In this document: positions 35,890 through 46,158 of the stretch, one piece after another
Numbering within the stretch: position 1 is the stretch's first letter
Layout of the letters: each line of letters opens with the position of its first letter
NCBI GenBank assembly: GCA_030673965.1
Contig: JAUTCN010000022.1
Location: 57,087-121,086 of the forward strand
DNA from: Fusobacterium sp. JB019
GTDB taxonomy: Bacteria; Fusobacteriota; Fusobacteriia; Fusobacteriales; Fusobacteriaceae
DNA length: 64,000 nt
Direction: 5' to 3'
Notes under the pieces: generated by a model
Told to the model about the DNA's origin: nothing
Database searches by the model: none
Seen by the model: the letters and a program-made list of their open reading frames with translations, nothing else
Position numbers and translations under genes: made by a program

Positions 35890-38496
35890 ATGTTAACAGG
35901 AAACGAGGTAAGAAGTAAATTTATAGAATTTTTTGAAAGCAAAAATCATAAACATTTTGAAAGTGCATCATTAATACCAGATGATCCAACTTTATTATTA
36001 ACAGTGGCAGGAATGGTTCCATTTAAGCCTTTCTTTTTAGGACAAAAACCAGCTCCAACACCAAGAGTTACAACATTCCAAAAATGTATTAGAACAAATG
36101 ATTTAGAAAATGTTGGGAGAACAGCAAGACATCATACATTCTTTGAAATGCTAGGTAATTTTTCATTTGGAGATTATTTTAAAAAAGAAGCTATTTCTTG
36201 GTCATATGAATTTATAACTAAAGTTTTAGGAATAGAAGAAGAAAATTTATGGGTTTCAGTTTTTGATACTGATGATGAAGCTGAAGAATTATGGATTTCA
36301 GAATGCAATTTTCCTAAAGAAAAAATAGTTAGATTAGGAGAAGATGATAACTGGTGGGCTGCAGGACCTACAGGTTCTTGTGGACCTTGTTCAGAAATAT
36401 ATGTAGATTTAGGAATTGAATTTGGTGGAGATGAAAATTCTAAACTTGGAGATGAAGGAACAGATGATCGTTTTATTGAAATTTGGAATTTAGTATTTAC
36501 TGAATGGAATAGAATGGAAGATGGAAGTTTAGAACCATTACCTAAAAAGAATATAGATACAGGTGCAGGTTTAGAAAGAATTACAGCAGTATTACAAAAG
36601 AAATCAAATAACTTTGAAACAGATTTATTATTTCCAATAGTTCAAACAATGGAGAAAATAGCAAAAGTTAAATATGGAGAAAATGAAAAGATTGATTTTT
36701 CATTAAAAGTTATAGCTGATCATGCAAGAGCAGTAACATTTTTAGTTAATGATGGAGTAATCCCTTCAAATGAAGGAAGAGGATATGTTTTAAGAAGAAT
36801 ATTAAGAAGAGCGATAAGACATGGAAGACTTTTAGGAGTAAAAGAATTATTCTTATTTGAAATAATAGATGTAATTATAGATTTAATGAAAGCGTCTTAT
36901 CCTGAGTTAGAAAAAAATATAAAACATATTAAAAAAGTTGTAAAAATAGAAGAAGAAAAATTCTCAAATACTTTAGATCAGGGAATTCAACATGTTATGA
37001 ATGCTATTGGAGAAGCTAAAAAGTTAGAAAAAGATTATTTATCAGGAGATATTACATTTAAATTATATGATACTTATGGTTTTCCTTATGAATTAACAGA
37101 AGAAATTTGTGAAGAAAATGAAATAAAAATATATAAAAATGAATTTGATAAAAAAATGGAAGAACAAAGAAATAAAGCTAGAAATTCAAGAGAAGTTATA
37201 ATGGAAAAAGGTCAAGATAGTTTTATTGAAGCTTTCTTTGATAAATATGGGAAAACTGAATTTACAGGTTATACTAGTTTATCAGAAATGGCAAAAGTGC
37301 TTCATGTATCAAAAATAAAAGAAGATATATATACAATAATTACAGATAAGACTCCTTTTTATGCAGAAGCAGGAGGACAACAAGCTGATAATGGTATTAT
37401 TTCAGGAAATGGATCAACTGGAAATGTAATAGATGTTCAAAAACAAAAAGGAATATATACTCATACAGTAAAAGTACTTAATGGTATATATAATTTTGTA
37501 GAAGGAATTGAAGTTAGAATGGAAGTAGCTGAAAATAGAAGAGAAGCAATGGCTAAAAATCATAGTGCTACTCATTTATTACAAAAAGCTTTAAGAGAAA
37601 TATTAGGAGATCATGTTCAACAAGCAGGTTCTTTAGTTACTCCAGAAAGACTAAGATTTGATTTTAATCATTATGAACCAGTTACAGATGAAGAATTAGA
37701 AAAAGTAGAAAGATTAGTAAATACTCAAATAGCGAAAAGCTTAGCATCAAATATTAGAAATATGTCTATGGATGAAGCTAAAGAAACTGGAGCAATGGCT
37801 TTATTTGGTGATAAATACGAAGATATAGTTAGAGTTGTTTCTTTTGGTGACTTTTCAACAGAGCTTTGTGGTGGTATTCATGTTAAAAATGTTTCAGAAA
37901 TAGGAATGTTAAAAATAGTTTCAGAAACTGGAATAGCTGCAGGAATAAGAAGAATAGAAGCTCAAACAGGATTTAAAGCCTATGAAACAGTAAAATCTAT
38001 GGAAAAATTAATAGAAAAAGTTTCTAAAACTTTAAAAACAACTTCTTCAAAATTAGAAGAAAAAGTAGAAAAAACAGTGGAAGAATTAAAAAATTCTCAA
38101 AAACAAATAGAAGAATTAAAATTAAAATTAGCAAGTTATGAAGCTAATTCTTTATTCTCAGAAGTAGAAGAAATAAAAGGAATAAAAGTTTTAGTTAAAA
38201 GATTTGAAAATAAAGATGGAGGATCTTTAAGAGATATTGTAGATAAAGCAAAAGAAAAATTAGGAAGTTGTGTAGTTGTTTTAGGTGCAGATAACGGAAA
38301 AGCAATATTTGCAGTGGGGGTAACAAAAGATTTAACATCTAAAATAAAAGCAGGAAATTTGGTAAAACAATTAGCAGTAATAGCAGGTGGAAACGGTGGT
38401 GGAAGACCTGATTTTGCTCAAGCAGGTGGGAAAGATGGTGCTAAAGTAAAAGAAGCTTTAGATAAAGCTAAAGATATTTTAGTAGAAAGTTTATAA
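35890..38496 (+). CDS. alaS: Alanyl-tRNA synthetase
   Basis: Class II synthetase of 868 residues with editing and C-Ala domains. The N-terminus contains FxSxxH-type FESKNHKH and the core motif GNFSFGDYF near residue 90. The editing zinc motif HSATHLLQKAL lies near 562 and the second part CGGIHV near 662. The C-terminal DHHA1-type domain ends with GGNGGGRPDFAQAGG. All domains are in the expected order and length. A GGAGGAAAC site precedes ATG 35890. It is in an operon with ruvX 9 bases downstream. Confidence 0.98.
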   Translation: MLTGNEVRSKFIEFFESKNHKHFESASLIPDDPTLLLTVAGMVPFKPFFLGQKPAPTPRVTTFQKCIRTNDLENVGRTARHHTFFEMLGNFSFGDYFKKEAISWSYEFITKVLGIEEENLWVSVFDTDDEAEELWISECNFPKEKIVRLGEDDNWWAAGPTGSCGPCSEIYVDLGIEFGGDENSKLGDEGTDDRFIEIWNLVFTEWNRMEDGSLEPLPKKNIDTGAGLERITAVLQKKSNNFETDLLFPIVQTMEKIAKVKYGENEKIDFSLKVIADHARAVTFLVNDGVIPSNEGRGYVLRRILRRAIRHGRLLGVKELFLFEIIDVIIDLMKASYPELEKNIKHIKKVVKIEEEKFSNTLDQGIQHVMNAIGEAKKLEKDYLSGDITFKLYDTYGFPYELTEEICEENEIKIYKNEFDKKMEEQRNKARNSREVIMEKGQDSFIEAFFDKYGKTEFTGYTSLSEMAKVLHVSKIKEDIYTIITDKTPFYAEAGGQQADNGIISGNGSTGNVIDVQKQKGIYTHTVKVLNGIYNFVEGIEVRMEVAENRREAMAKNHSATHLLQKALREILGDHVQQAGSLVTPERLRFDFNHYEPVTDEELEKVERLVNTQIAKSLASNIRNMSMDEAKETGAMALFGDKYEDIVRVVSFGDFSTELCGGIHVKNVSEIGMLKIVSETGIAAGIRRIEAQTGFKAYETVKSMEKLIEKVSKTLKTTSSKLEEKVEKTVEELKNSQKQIEELKLKLASYEANSLFSEVEEIKGIKVLVKRFENKDGGSLRDIVDKAKEKLGSCVVVLGADNGKAIFAVGVTKDLTSKIKAGNLVKQLAVIAGGNGGGRPDFAQAGGKDGAKVKEALDKAKDILVESL

Positions 38497-38505
38497 GAGG
38501 TTAGT

Positions 38506-38925
38506 ATGTATAAAAAGTATATATCTTTAGATGTAGGTGATGTAAGAATAGGTGTAGCGAGATCTGATATAATGGGGATAGTCGCTACCCCTTATGAAGT
38601 TATAAATAGAAAAAAAGTTAAGTCAGTAAAAAGAATAGCAGAAATTTTAAAAGAAAATAATACAAAGTCTTTAGTTGTAGGAATTCCTAAAAGCTTAGAT
38701 GGGACAGAGAAAAGACAAGCTGAAAAAGTTAGGGAATATATTAAAAAATTAAAGAAAAATATTGAAGGCTTGGAAATTTATGAAGTAGATGAAAGATTAA
38801 CAACAGTTTCAGCTGATCGAATGTTAACTGATGGTGGAAAAAAAGGAGCTTTAGAAAAAAGAAAAGTTGTAGATAAAATAGCAGCAGCAATAATACTTCA
38901 AACTTTTTTAGATTCTAAAAGATAA
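38506..38925 (+). CDS. ruvX: Putative Holliday junction resolvase / pre-16S rRNA nuclease RuvX (YqgF)
   Basis: RNase H-fold nuclease implicated in 5' maturation of 16S rRNA and possibly in Holliday junction resolution. The 139 residues show the first acidic motif ISLDVGDVRIGVA at the N-terminus, VVGIPKSLDGT near residue 58, DERLTT near 92 and a terminal DKIAAAIILQ motif with the last aspartate. The alaS-ruvX adjacency is common in bacteria. It is followed 17 bases later by secD. Confidence 0.94.
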   Translation: MYKKYISLDVGDVRIGVARSDIMGIVATPYEVINRKKVKSVKRIAEILKENNTKSLVVGIPKSLDGTEKRQAEKVREYIKKLKKNIEGLEIYEVDERLTTVSADRMLTDGGKKGALEKRKVVDKIAAAIILQTFLDSKR

Positions 38926-38942
38926 AAATTACTGGAGGCGTT

Positions 38943-40193
38943 ATGAAGTCTAAAATATTTTTAAAATTATTATTGGTAATAACAGTATTGGTAGGTTCGT
39001 CATATCTAATTTTTAAAGAACCTGTCAAGTTAGGATTAGACCTTAAAGGTGGTGTTTATGCTGTTTTAGAAGCAGAGCCTAAAGAAGAAGGGGAAATTAT
39101 AACTAATGAAACTATGGATAGTTTAATAGAGGTTTTAGATAGAAGAATAAATGGTATTGGAGTAGCAGAATCAGTTGTTCAAAAAGCTGGTACCAATAGA
39201 GTTATAATTGAATTACCAGGTGTAAAAGATACAACAGAAGCAATAAAAGTTATAGGAAAAACAGCATTATTAGAATTTAGAATATTAGATGGAGATGGGA
39301 ACTTAGGAGAAACATTATTAACAGGGGAATCTTTAAAAAAAGCTCAAGTTGGTTATGGACAACTTGGAGAACCTCAAATAAATTTTGAATTAAAACCAGA
39401 AGGAGCAATTAAATTTGCTAAAATAACTAGAGAAAATGTAGGAAAACAACTAGCTATTGTTTTAGATGGAAAAGTTCAAACAGCTCCAGTTATAAAAACA
39501 GAAATTCCAGGTGGATCAGGAAGTATAAGTGGAAATTATACAGTGGAAGAAGCAAAAAGAACAGCCATGTTATTAAATTCAGGAGCATTACCAATAAAAG
39601 CAGAAATTATAGAAACTAGAACAGTAGGGGCATCTTTAGGAGATGAATCAATCGCAGCTAGTTTAGTTGCAGCAAAGGTTGGGATAGCTTTAATTGGAAT
39701 ATTTATGTTTATATTTTATAGAGTTCCTGGTTTAGTTGCAGACTTAGCATTAATTTGCTTTGGAATGATTACTTTTGGAATTCTTAATTTTATAGGAGCA
39801 ACTCTTACTTTGCCAGGAATAGCAGGTCTTATATTATCTGCAGGAATGGCAGTAGATGCTAATGTAATTATTTTCGAAAGAATAAAGGAAGAACTTAGAT
39901 TTGGAAATACTGTTAATGGAGCAATAAAATCTGGATTTAGTAAAGGATTTGTAGCAATATTTGATTCCAATGTAACAACATTAATAATAACTACAATATT
40001 ATTTGTATTTGGTACAGGGGCAGTAAAAGGATTTGCTGTAACTTTAACAATAGGAACTCTTGCATCAATGTTTACAGCTATAACAATAACAAGAGTATTT
40101 ATGGATATACTTGTAAACGTTTTTAATGTAAAAAATGCTAAACTATTTGGAGTAGGAGGGAAGACTAATGCAAGTACAAATAATAAAAAATAG
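38943..40193 (+). CDS. secD: Protein translocase subunit SecD
   Basis: RND-type auxiliary subunit of the Sec translocon that uses the proton-motive force to pull proteins through. At 416 residues it is shorter than E. coli SecD, with a reduced extracytoplasmic P1 domain. Conserved signatures are LGLDLKGGVYAVLE near residue 30, then the C-terminal six-helix region with LTLPGIAGLILSAGMAVDANVIIFERIKEE (near 280-315). It starts at ATG 38943 behind GGAGGC and overlaps secF by 26 bases. Confidence 0.96.
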   Translation: MKSKIFLKLLLVITVLVGSSYLIFKEPVKLGLDLKGGVYAVLEAEPKEEGEIITNETMDSLIEVLDRRINGIGVAESVVQKAGTNRVIIELPGVKDTTEAIKVIGKTALLEFRILDGDGNLGETLLTGESLKKAQVGYGQLGEPQINFELKPEGAIKFAKITRENVGKQLAIVLDGKVQTAPVIKTEIPGGSGSISGNYTVEEAKRTAMLLNSGALPIKAEIIETRTVGASLGDESIAASLVAAKVGIALIGIFMFIFYRVPGLVADLALICFGMITFGILNFIGATLTLPGIAGLILSAGMAVDANVIIFERIKEELRFGNTVNGAIKSGFSKGFVAIFDSNVTTLIITTILFVFGTGAVKGFAVTLTIGTLASMFTAITITRVFMDILVNVFNVKNAKLFGVGGKTNASTNNKK

Positions 40194-41103
40194 TAAAAAA
40201 TGGGTTTCTATTTCTTTGATTGCTATTATAATTTCAGTTATAACATTGTTTACTAAAGGTCTTAATTATGGAATAGATTTTTCAGGTGGAAATTTATTTC
40301 AGCTGAAGTTTGAAAAAGTTTTAGATAATAAAGAAGTTAATGAATCTTTAAATAAGCTTTCTAAAAACATTAAACAATTTAGTCCAAATGCAAGAAAGGT
40401 TCAAATTTCAGAAGGACGTGATTTACTTATAAGAATAGAAGAAATATCAGAGGATGAAAAAGCTGAATTTTATGATAATATAAAAGAAGTTGGAAAATAT
40501 GAAATAATAAAGGAAGATAAAGTTGGAGCAAGCGTTGGGTCTGAATTAAAAAAATCAGCTATATTATCACTTTTAATTGGTGGAGCTATGATTATTCTAT
40601 ATATAACTTTAAGGTTCCAGTTTAAATTTGCTATTGCAGCAATATTTGCTTTGGTAAATGATATTATAATTGCAATTGGAGGTATAGCATTGTTAGGCTA
40701 TGAAATAAATACTCCGTTTATAGCAGCAGTTCTGACTATTTTAGGTTATTCTATAAATGATACAATAGTAGTTTTTGATAGAATAAGAGAAACTTTAAAA
40801 AGAAAATCAGATTCTAATTTTGGAGAATTATTAGATAAAAGTATAAATCAAGTTATAACAAGATCAATCAATACTTCAGTAACAACTTTACTTGCAATAA
40901 TTGCAATATTGGTTTTTGGTGGAGATAGTTTAAAAACATTTATAACAACTTTATTAATAGGAACAATTGCAGGAACGTATTCTTCTATATTTATAGCTAC
41001 TCCTTTGATATATTTATTCGAGAAAAATAGAGATGGGAAAGTAGATGCAAGTAAATATATTGGACAAGAAGAGTCAGAAGATTATGAAAAAATAGTAGTA
41101 TAA
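40168..41103 (+). CDS. secF: Protein translocase subunit SecF
   Basis: Partner of SecD in the Sec translocon. The 311 residues have an N-terminal membrane helix and the marker GLNYGIDFSGGNLFQLKF near residue 30. The second membrane block contains AVLTILGYSINDTIVVFDRIRE near 190. Six hydrophobic segments are visible. It is translationally coupled to secD through a 26-base overlap. A hairpin follows the stop codon, so the long dusB-secF operon may end or weaken here. Confidence 0.96.
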   Translation: MQVQIIKNSKKWVSISLIAIIISVITLFTKGLNYGIDFSGGNLFQLKFEKVLDNKEVNESLNKLSKNIKQFSPNARKVQISEGRDLLIRIEEISEDEKAEFYDNIKEVGKYEIIKEDKVGASVGSELKKSAILSLLIGGAMIILYITLRFQFKFAIAAIFALVNDIIIAIGGIALLGYEINTPFIAAVLTILGYSINDTIVVFDRIRETLKRKSDSNFGELLDKSINQVITRSINTSVTTLLAIIAILVFGGDSLKTFITTLLIGTIAGTYSSIFIATPLIYLFEKNRDGKVDASKYIGQEESEDYEKIVV

Positions 41104-41111
41104 TTAAAATT

Positions 41112-41146
41112 TATAAAGCCATCTTTAAATTTAAGATGGCTTTATA
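41112..41146 (+). terminator. Hairpin between secF and alr (probable weak terminator)
   Basis: A perfect 14-bp stem (41112-41125 with 41133-41146) around a 7-base loop. Its core is AAAGCCATCTT/AAGATGGCTTT. The T run after the stem is short, so it may attenuate rather than end transcription into alr, whose ribosome-binding site is 12 bases away. Confidence 0.6.
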
Positions 41147-41167
41147 TACTATAAGATGGAGGAGAGT

Positions 41168-42238
41168 ATGAGAACTTGGTTAGAAATTAATTTAAGTAAT
41201 TTCAGATGGAACATAAAGTCCCTTCAGAAAAAAATAGGAAATAAAAAATTAATAGGAGTAGTTAAAGGAAATGCTTACGGTATGGGAGCAGTTAGATTAA
41301 CTAAAGAATTAAGAAAATGTGGTGTAGATTTCTTTGTTGTTGCAACAGTAGAAGAAGGAATTGAGCTAAGAGAAGCAAATATAAATGATAATATATTGAT
41401 TCTTGGTGGTGTTTTTAATGAAGATTTAAAATTAATTGAAAAATATAATCTTCAAATAGCTCTTACATCATTAGATCAACTGAAATATATAAATAAAAAT
41501 AATTTAAATATTAAATGTCATTTAAAAATAGAAACAGGAATGGGAAGAGTAGGTTTTAATGACATTGAAATAGATCAATTAATAAAATATGTAGAAGATA
41601 ACAAAGTAAAAAATATAATAGGGGTATATAGTCATTTGTCAGTTGCAGATGAAGAAAAAAAAGAAAGTGAAAGTTATACAAAAGAACAAATAAGAAAATT
41701 TAATGAATTTAAAGGAATAGAAACAATAAAATATAGACATCTTTTAAATAGTGGTGGAATATTAAGATATTGTGGACAAGATAATGGAAATTATGTGAGA
41801 GCTGGAATAATTCAATATGGAATTTGTGGAGAAAAATATATTGATGGTTTTAAACCAGTTGTAACTTTTAAAAGTAAAGTTTTATTTTTAAAAGTTTTAT
41901 TAGAAGATTGTGATATTTCTTATGGAAGAACAGCACACTTGAAAAAAGGGGATATGGTTGCCACAATCTCAGCTGGTTATGCAGATGGTTTTAAAAGATC
42001 AATATCTAACAAAGGTTTTGTAACTATAAACAATATTAAATGTCCAGTAACAGGAAGAGTATGTATGGACATGTTTATGGTGAAAATACCTGAAAGTTTA
42101 ATAAATAAGATTAAAGTAGGAGATGAAGTAATTCTTTACAAAGAAAATATTATAGAGGTTGCAAAGATTTCAAATACTATATCTTATGAAATATTTACAG
42201 GAATAAGCAAAAGAGTGAAAAGGGTTTATGTTGAATAA
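41168..42238 (+). CDS. alr: Alanine racemase
   Basis: PLP enzyme that makes D-alanine for peptidoglycan. The 356 residues have the N-terminal motif GVVKGNAYGMG with the PLP Lys33. HLKIETGMGRVGF lies near residue 119, and the C-terminal catalytic tyrosine motif ISAGYADGFKR near 265. ATG 41168 is chosen because GGAGGAG at 41158-41164 is its ribosome-binding site. A start at 41156 would lie before that site. It heads the cluster running to the pseudouridine synthase at 49827. Confidence 0.93.
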   Translation: MRTWLEINLSNFRWNIKSLQKKIGNKKLIGVVKGNAYGMGAVRLTKELRKCGVDFFVVATVEEGIELREANINDNILILGGVFNEDLKLIEKYNLQIALTSLDQLKYINKNNLNIKCHLKIETGMGRVGFNDIEIDQLIKYVEDNKVKNIIGVYSHLSVADEEKKESESYTKEQIRKFNEFKGIETIKYRHLLNSGGILRYCGQDNGNYVRAGIIQYGICGEKYIDGFKPVVTFKSKVLFLKVLLEDCDISYGRTAHLKKGDMVATISAGYADGFKRSISNKGFVTINNIKCPVTGRVCMDMFMVKIPESLINKIKVGDEVILYKENIIEVAKISNTISYEIFTGISKRVKRVYVE

Positions 42239-42265
42239 AAAATTATAGATTATAAAAGGAGAAAC

Positions 42266-43441
42266 ATGTCGCAAATAATATTATTAAAAGGAAAAGAAAA
42301 AAAAATAGAAAATTTTTATCCTAATGTCTTTAAAGATGAAGTTAAAACAATTATAGGAGAAATAAAAACTGGAGATATAGTTGATGTAGTAAGAGAAGAT
42401 ATGAAGTTTGTTGGGAGAGGGTATGTTACAGAAGGAACTTCAGCAATTGTAAGAGTTTTAACTACTAAAGATGAAAAAATAGATAAAAAATTTATATATG
42501 ATAAAATAAAAGTAGCCTATGATAATAGAAAATTATTACAAGAAGAAACAAACTGTATGAGAGTTTTCTTTTCAGAAGCTGATGGACTACCAGGATTAGT
42601 AATAGATAAATTTGATAAATATATATCTATTCAATTTAGAAATTCAGGTATAGAAATATTTAGACAAGAAATAATAAATGCAGTAAAAAAATATATGAAA
42701 CCTAAAGGAATCTATGAAAGAAGTGATGTACAAAACAGAGTTCATGAGGGAGTAGAAGAAAAAACAGGTATAATTTATGGAGATATTCCTAATGAAATAA
42801 TAATGGAAGATAATGGACTTAAATATACTATAGATATTGAAAATGGACAAAAAACAGGTTTTTTCTTAGATCAAAGAGATTCTAGAAAATTTATTAGACC
42901 TTATTTAAATAATAAGACTAGATTTTTAGATGTTTTTTCAAGTTCTGGAGGTTTTTCAATAGCAGCTATGAAAGAAGGATGTGAAAAAGTTGTAGCAATA
43001 GATAAAGATTCACATGCTTTAGAGTTATGTAGAAAAAATTATGAACTTAATAATTTTGAAAATAGTTTTGATACTTTAGAAGGAGATGCTTTTATGCTTC
43101 TAAAAACTTTAATAGGTAGAGGAGAAAAGTATGATGTTATTACATTAGATCCCCCTTCTTTAATAAAAAGAAAAGCTCAAATAAGAAAGGGAAGAGATTT
43201 TTTCTTTGATCTTTGTGATAGTAGTTTTAAATTAATGGAAAAGGGTGGAATTTTAGGAGTTATAACTTGCGCATATCATATGGGACTTCAAGATTTAATA
43301 GAAGTAACAAGAATGGCAGCTTCAAATAATGGGAAGAGACTTCAAGTTATTGGGATAAATTATCAACCAGAGGATCATCCTTGGATACTACATGTACCAG
43401 AAACTTTATATTTGAAAGCTCTTTGGGTTAAAATTGTTTAA
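42266..43441 (+). CDS. Class I SAM-dependent rRNA methyltransferase, RlmI-like
   Basis: RNA cytosine-5 methyltransferase type enzyme. The 391 residues start with a PUA-like domain (about 1-75; VREDMKFVGRGYVTEGTSAIVRVL), followed by the EEA-like linker. The Rossmann methyltransferase then shows motif I LDVFSSSGGFSIAA near 222 and motif IV LDPPSLIK near 295. The layout and length match RlmI, which modifies 23S rRNA, but related enzymes differ in site. An AAGGAG site precedes ATG 42266. Confidence 0.85.
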   Translation: MSQIILLKGKEKKIENFYPNVFKDEVKTIIGEIKTGDIVDVVREDMKFVGRGYVTEGTSAIVRVLTTKDEKIDKKFIYDKIKVAYDNRKLLQEETNCMRVFFSEADGLPGLVIDKFDKYISIQFRNSGIEIFRQEIINAVKKYMKPKGIYERSDVQNRVHEGVEEKTGIIYGDIPNEIIMEDNGLKYTIDIENGQKTGFFLDQRDSRKFIRPYLNNKTRFLDVFSSSGGFSIAAMKEGCEKVVAIDKDSHALELCRKNYELNNFENSFDTLEGDAFMLLKTLIGRGEKYDVITLDPPSLIKRKAQIRKGRDFFFDLCDSSFKLMEKGGILGVITCAYHMGLQDLIEVTRMAASNNGKRLQVIGINYQPEDHPWILHVPETLYLKALWVKIV

Positions 43442-43452
43442 AGGAGGCAAGA

Positions 43453-43986
43453 ATGTATTTAGATATTGCAATACTAGTGATAGTATCATTAGCTTTTATT
43501 TTTGGAATAAGAAATGGATTTATCGTTGAATTTATGTCAACTTTTGGCGTTGTTATAAATTTTATAATTACTCAAAAAATAGCTCCAATTGTTATAAAAA
43601 TAGCTAAATCATATGTAGGGGGATATAGTTATAATTATGTTTATGGAATAACCTTTGTTGTGATATTTATGTTCTTTAGTTTAGTGATACATCTTTTAAA
43701 TAGTTTTTTGAAAAGGCAAAGAATATCTTTACTAAGTAGAGTATCAGGGGGAATTCTAAGTTTATTAAAAGGGATATTAATAGCTTTTTTAGTAATATTA
43801 ATCTATAATATAGTCTTAGATTCTTTTCCTAAAATTTCTGATTTTGGAAAAGATAGTAAAGTAAATGCATATTTTATAGAAAATAGTGATAAAATAAACG
43901 ATTATATTCCAGAAATATTCAAAGAAAAATTAATGGAGTTAAGAGATGGAAGATTAATAGATAAATATATTGATAAATTATTTTAG
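43453..43986 (+). CDS. CvpA family membrane protein
   Basis: A 177-residue inner-membrane protein with four predicted helices, beginning LDIAILVIVSLAFIFGIRNGFIVEF. Its N-terminal helix pair and GGILSLLKGILIAFLVILI stretch (residues about 95-115) match the CvpA family. In other bacteria CvpA proteins are linked to colicin V export and envelope stress; the molecular function is unsettled. It lies 11 bases after the methyltransferase and 9 before lptF, which fits an envelope context. Confidence 0.85.
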   Translation: MYLDIAILVIVSLAFIFGIRNGFIVEFMSTFGVVINFIITQKIAPIVIKIAKSYVGGYSYNYVYGITFVVIFMFFSLVIHLLNSFLKRQRISLLSRVSGGILSLLKGILIAFLVILIYNIVLDSFPKISDFGKDSKVNAYFIENSDKINDYIPEIFKEKLMELRDGRLIDKYIDKLF

Positions 43987-43995
43987 GAGAAAATT

Positions 43996-45069
43996 ATGAA
44001 GATGATTAATAGATACATTTTAAATGAAGCTAAAATGCCAATTTTTTTTGGGATTTCTTTGTTTACGTTTATTTTCCTGATAGAGATAATAGTATCCATG
44101 TTAGAGAGTATTATAGTTAAAGGAATATCAATTATAGATGTATCTAGAATGATATCCTTTTATTTACCTATGATTTTATCACAGACAATACCTATGGGAA
44201 TCTTTTTAGGAGTAATGGTTACTTTTGGAAATTTAACAAAATATAGCGAAATAACAGCGATTAATTCAATAGGAATATCATTGAAAAAATTATTAAAATT
44301 AATGTCTTTAGTTGGGGTGATAGGAACAATATTTATATTTTTCTTACAAGAAAGCATAATTCCGAGATCATATGTTAAATTACAACAATTATCAATAAAG
44401 ATGGTTTATAATAACCCTGTTTTCCAGTTAAAAGATAAAGTTTTAATAGATGAAGTTGATAAGTATAAGATATACATAGATGAAATAGATCCGAAAACAA
44501 AAGATGCAAAAAATGTTCTTATATTTTTTAAAGAAAATACAAAATATCCCACTTTAATTACAGGTGCAAGAACATATTGGGAAAATGCAGCTATGATTTT
44601 AGAGGATTCAAAATTTTATAGATTTAAAGAAAATGGAGAAGAACAATTAAGAGGAAAATTCAAAGAAAAAAAGATTCCTTTAACTAATTATTTTAGAGAT
44701 GTAGAAATAAAAATGAAAGATATAGAAGGAATGGGAGTAGCAACATTGTATAATGAATATAAAAGCAGTGATAAAGAAGATAAATTACCTTATTTAGTAG
44801 AGATAAATAGGAAAATAGCAGTACCAATATCAGCGATAATTTTATCAATTTTAGGAGTTTTACTTTCAGTTGGAAATAAGAGAAGTGGAAAAGGAACTAA
44901 TTATGGAGTAGCTATAGGTATAATTTTTATATATATAGTTTTTCTAAATTTAGGGATGGTTTTTGCATATAGAGGAATAATATCTCCTTTTATAGGAGTT
45001 TGGTTCTCTAACATTTTTCTAATAATTTTGACTTATTCTCTTTATAGAAAAAAGGGAAAGGTGATATAA
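43996..45069 (+). CDS. lptF: LPS export permease, LptF-like
   Basis: Permease of the LptBFG transporter (YjgP/YjgQ family). The 357 residues have three N-terminal transmembrane helices (to about residue 115), a beta-jellyroll extracytoplasmic domain and three C-terminal helices from about 270. The N-terminus MINRYILNEAKMPIFFGISLF and the EITAINSIGIS coupling-helix region near residue 78 are typical. It is paired with lptG, one base apart. Assignment as F rather than G rests on gene order and is tentative. Confidence 0.88.
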   Translation: MKMINRYILNEAKMPIFFGISLFTFIFLIEIIVSMLESIIVKGISIIDVSRMISFYLPMILSQTIPMGIFLGVMVTFGNLTKYSEITAINSIGISLKKLLKLMSLVGVIGTIFIFFLQESIIPRSYVKLQQLSIKMVYNNPVFQLKDKVLIDEVDKYKIYIDEIDPKTKDAKNVLIFFKENTKYPTLITGARTYWENAAMILEDSKFYRFKENGEEQLRGKFKEKKIPLTNYFRDVEIKMKDIEGMGVATLYNEYKSSDKEDKLPYLVEINRKIAVPISAIILSILGVLLSVGNKRSGKGTNYGVAIGIIFIYIVFLNLGMVFAYRGIISPFIGVWFSNIFLIILTYSLYRKKGKVI

Positions 45070-45070
45070 A

Positions 45071-46144
45071 ATGAAAAAATTAGACATATATATAAGCAAA
45101 AATTTTATAAAATCATTTTTAATTAGTTTAATTGCTTTTATGAATATATTTTTATTGAGTCAATTGTTTAAAGTTTTTAGATATGTAGCTGATGGTAGAA
45201 TGTCTTCTTATCAAGGAGTACTTTATTTATTTAATATGTTACCAGAAGTTATAGTTAATATGACTCCATTAGCAGTGTTACTAGGTTCATTAATGTTTAT
45301 AAATAAAATGGCAAGTAATTTAGAAATAATTTCTTTAAAGACATCAGGAATTAGTTTTAGAAGAATAATAGTATGTCCAATAATAATTTCTTTTATAATA
45401 TCTTTAGTAGTTTATTATATAAATGGAAATATTTATCCTAGAAGTGAGAGAAGAATGCGAGAACTTAAAGGGGATAAAATTATAAAAACTATTCCTATAG
45501 AAAAAAGAAATGCTTTTTTAAGAGATAGAAATAATAATGTTTACTATATAGGATACATTAATTCTAATAAAGAAACAGCTAAAGATTTTCAAATAATAAA
45601 AATGAATGAAACTTTTTCTGAAATAGAAAAAGTTATAATAGCTAAAAATGCAAATTTTGATAAAAATGAAAAAATATGGAAATTATCTGATGTAGTTATA
45701 AATGATATTTTAAATAAAAAGTCAGAAAAAATAAAAAATTATTCAAATAAAGAATTTAATGAACAACCTGAAAATTTCTTTACTTTATCAACAAACCCTA
45801 AGTTTTTAACTAATAAAGAACTTAGAAAAGAAATAATAAATATGAAAATAACAGGGGGAGATACTAGAAGTGGTTTAGTTGAACTAGGAAAAAGATATTC
45901 ATTCCCTTTTGCTAGTTTAGTAATTATTCTTATTGGTTTGTCCTTAGGAAGTAGATACGTAAGGGCAGCATCAGCAAAAACAATAGGAATAAGTATATTT
46001 TTTGGATATGGTTATTATATAATTCAAGGATTATTTGAAGCTTTGAGTAAGAATGGTTTGATAAATGCTTTTTTAGGAGGATGGATTCCTAATATTTTAT
46101 TTTTATTACTTGGAATATATTTGATATATAAATCAGAATATTAA
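45071..46144 (+). CDS. lptG: LPS export permease, LptG-like
   Basis: Second YjgP/YjgQ-family permease, also 357 residues, with the same 3+3 helix and central jellyroll layout. The N-terminus reads LDIYISKNFIKSFLISL, and the coupling-helix region NLEIISLKTSGISFRRI is near residue 80. Together with LptF and LptB (35141) it would extract LPS from the inner membrane and hand it to the LptC-LptA protein (33725). LptD and LptE are not in the window. Confidence 0.88.
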   Translation: MKKLDIYISKNFIKSFLISLIAFMNIFLLSQLFKVFRYVADGRMSSYQGVLYLFNMLPEVIVNMTPLAVLLGSLMFINKMASNLEIISLKTSGISFRRIIVCPIIISFIISLVVYYINGNIYPRSERRMRELKGDKIIKTIPIEKRNAFLRDRNNNVYYIGYINSNKETAKDFQIIKMNETFSEIEKVIIAKNANFDKNEKIWKLSDVVINDILNKKSEKIKNYSNKEFNEQPENFFTLSTNPKFLTNKELRKEIINMKITGGDTRSGLVELGKRYSFPFASLVIILIGLSLGSRYVRAASAKTIGISIFFGYGYYIIQGLFEALSKNGLINAFLGGWIPNILFLLLGIYLIYKSEY

Positions 46145-46158
46145 GTTTGGAGGAGATT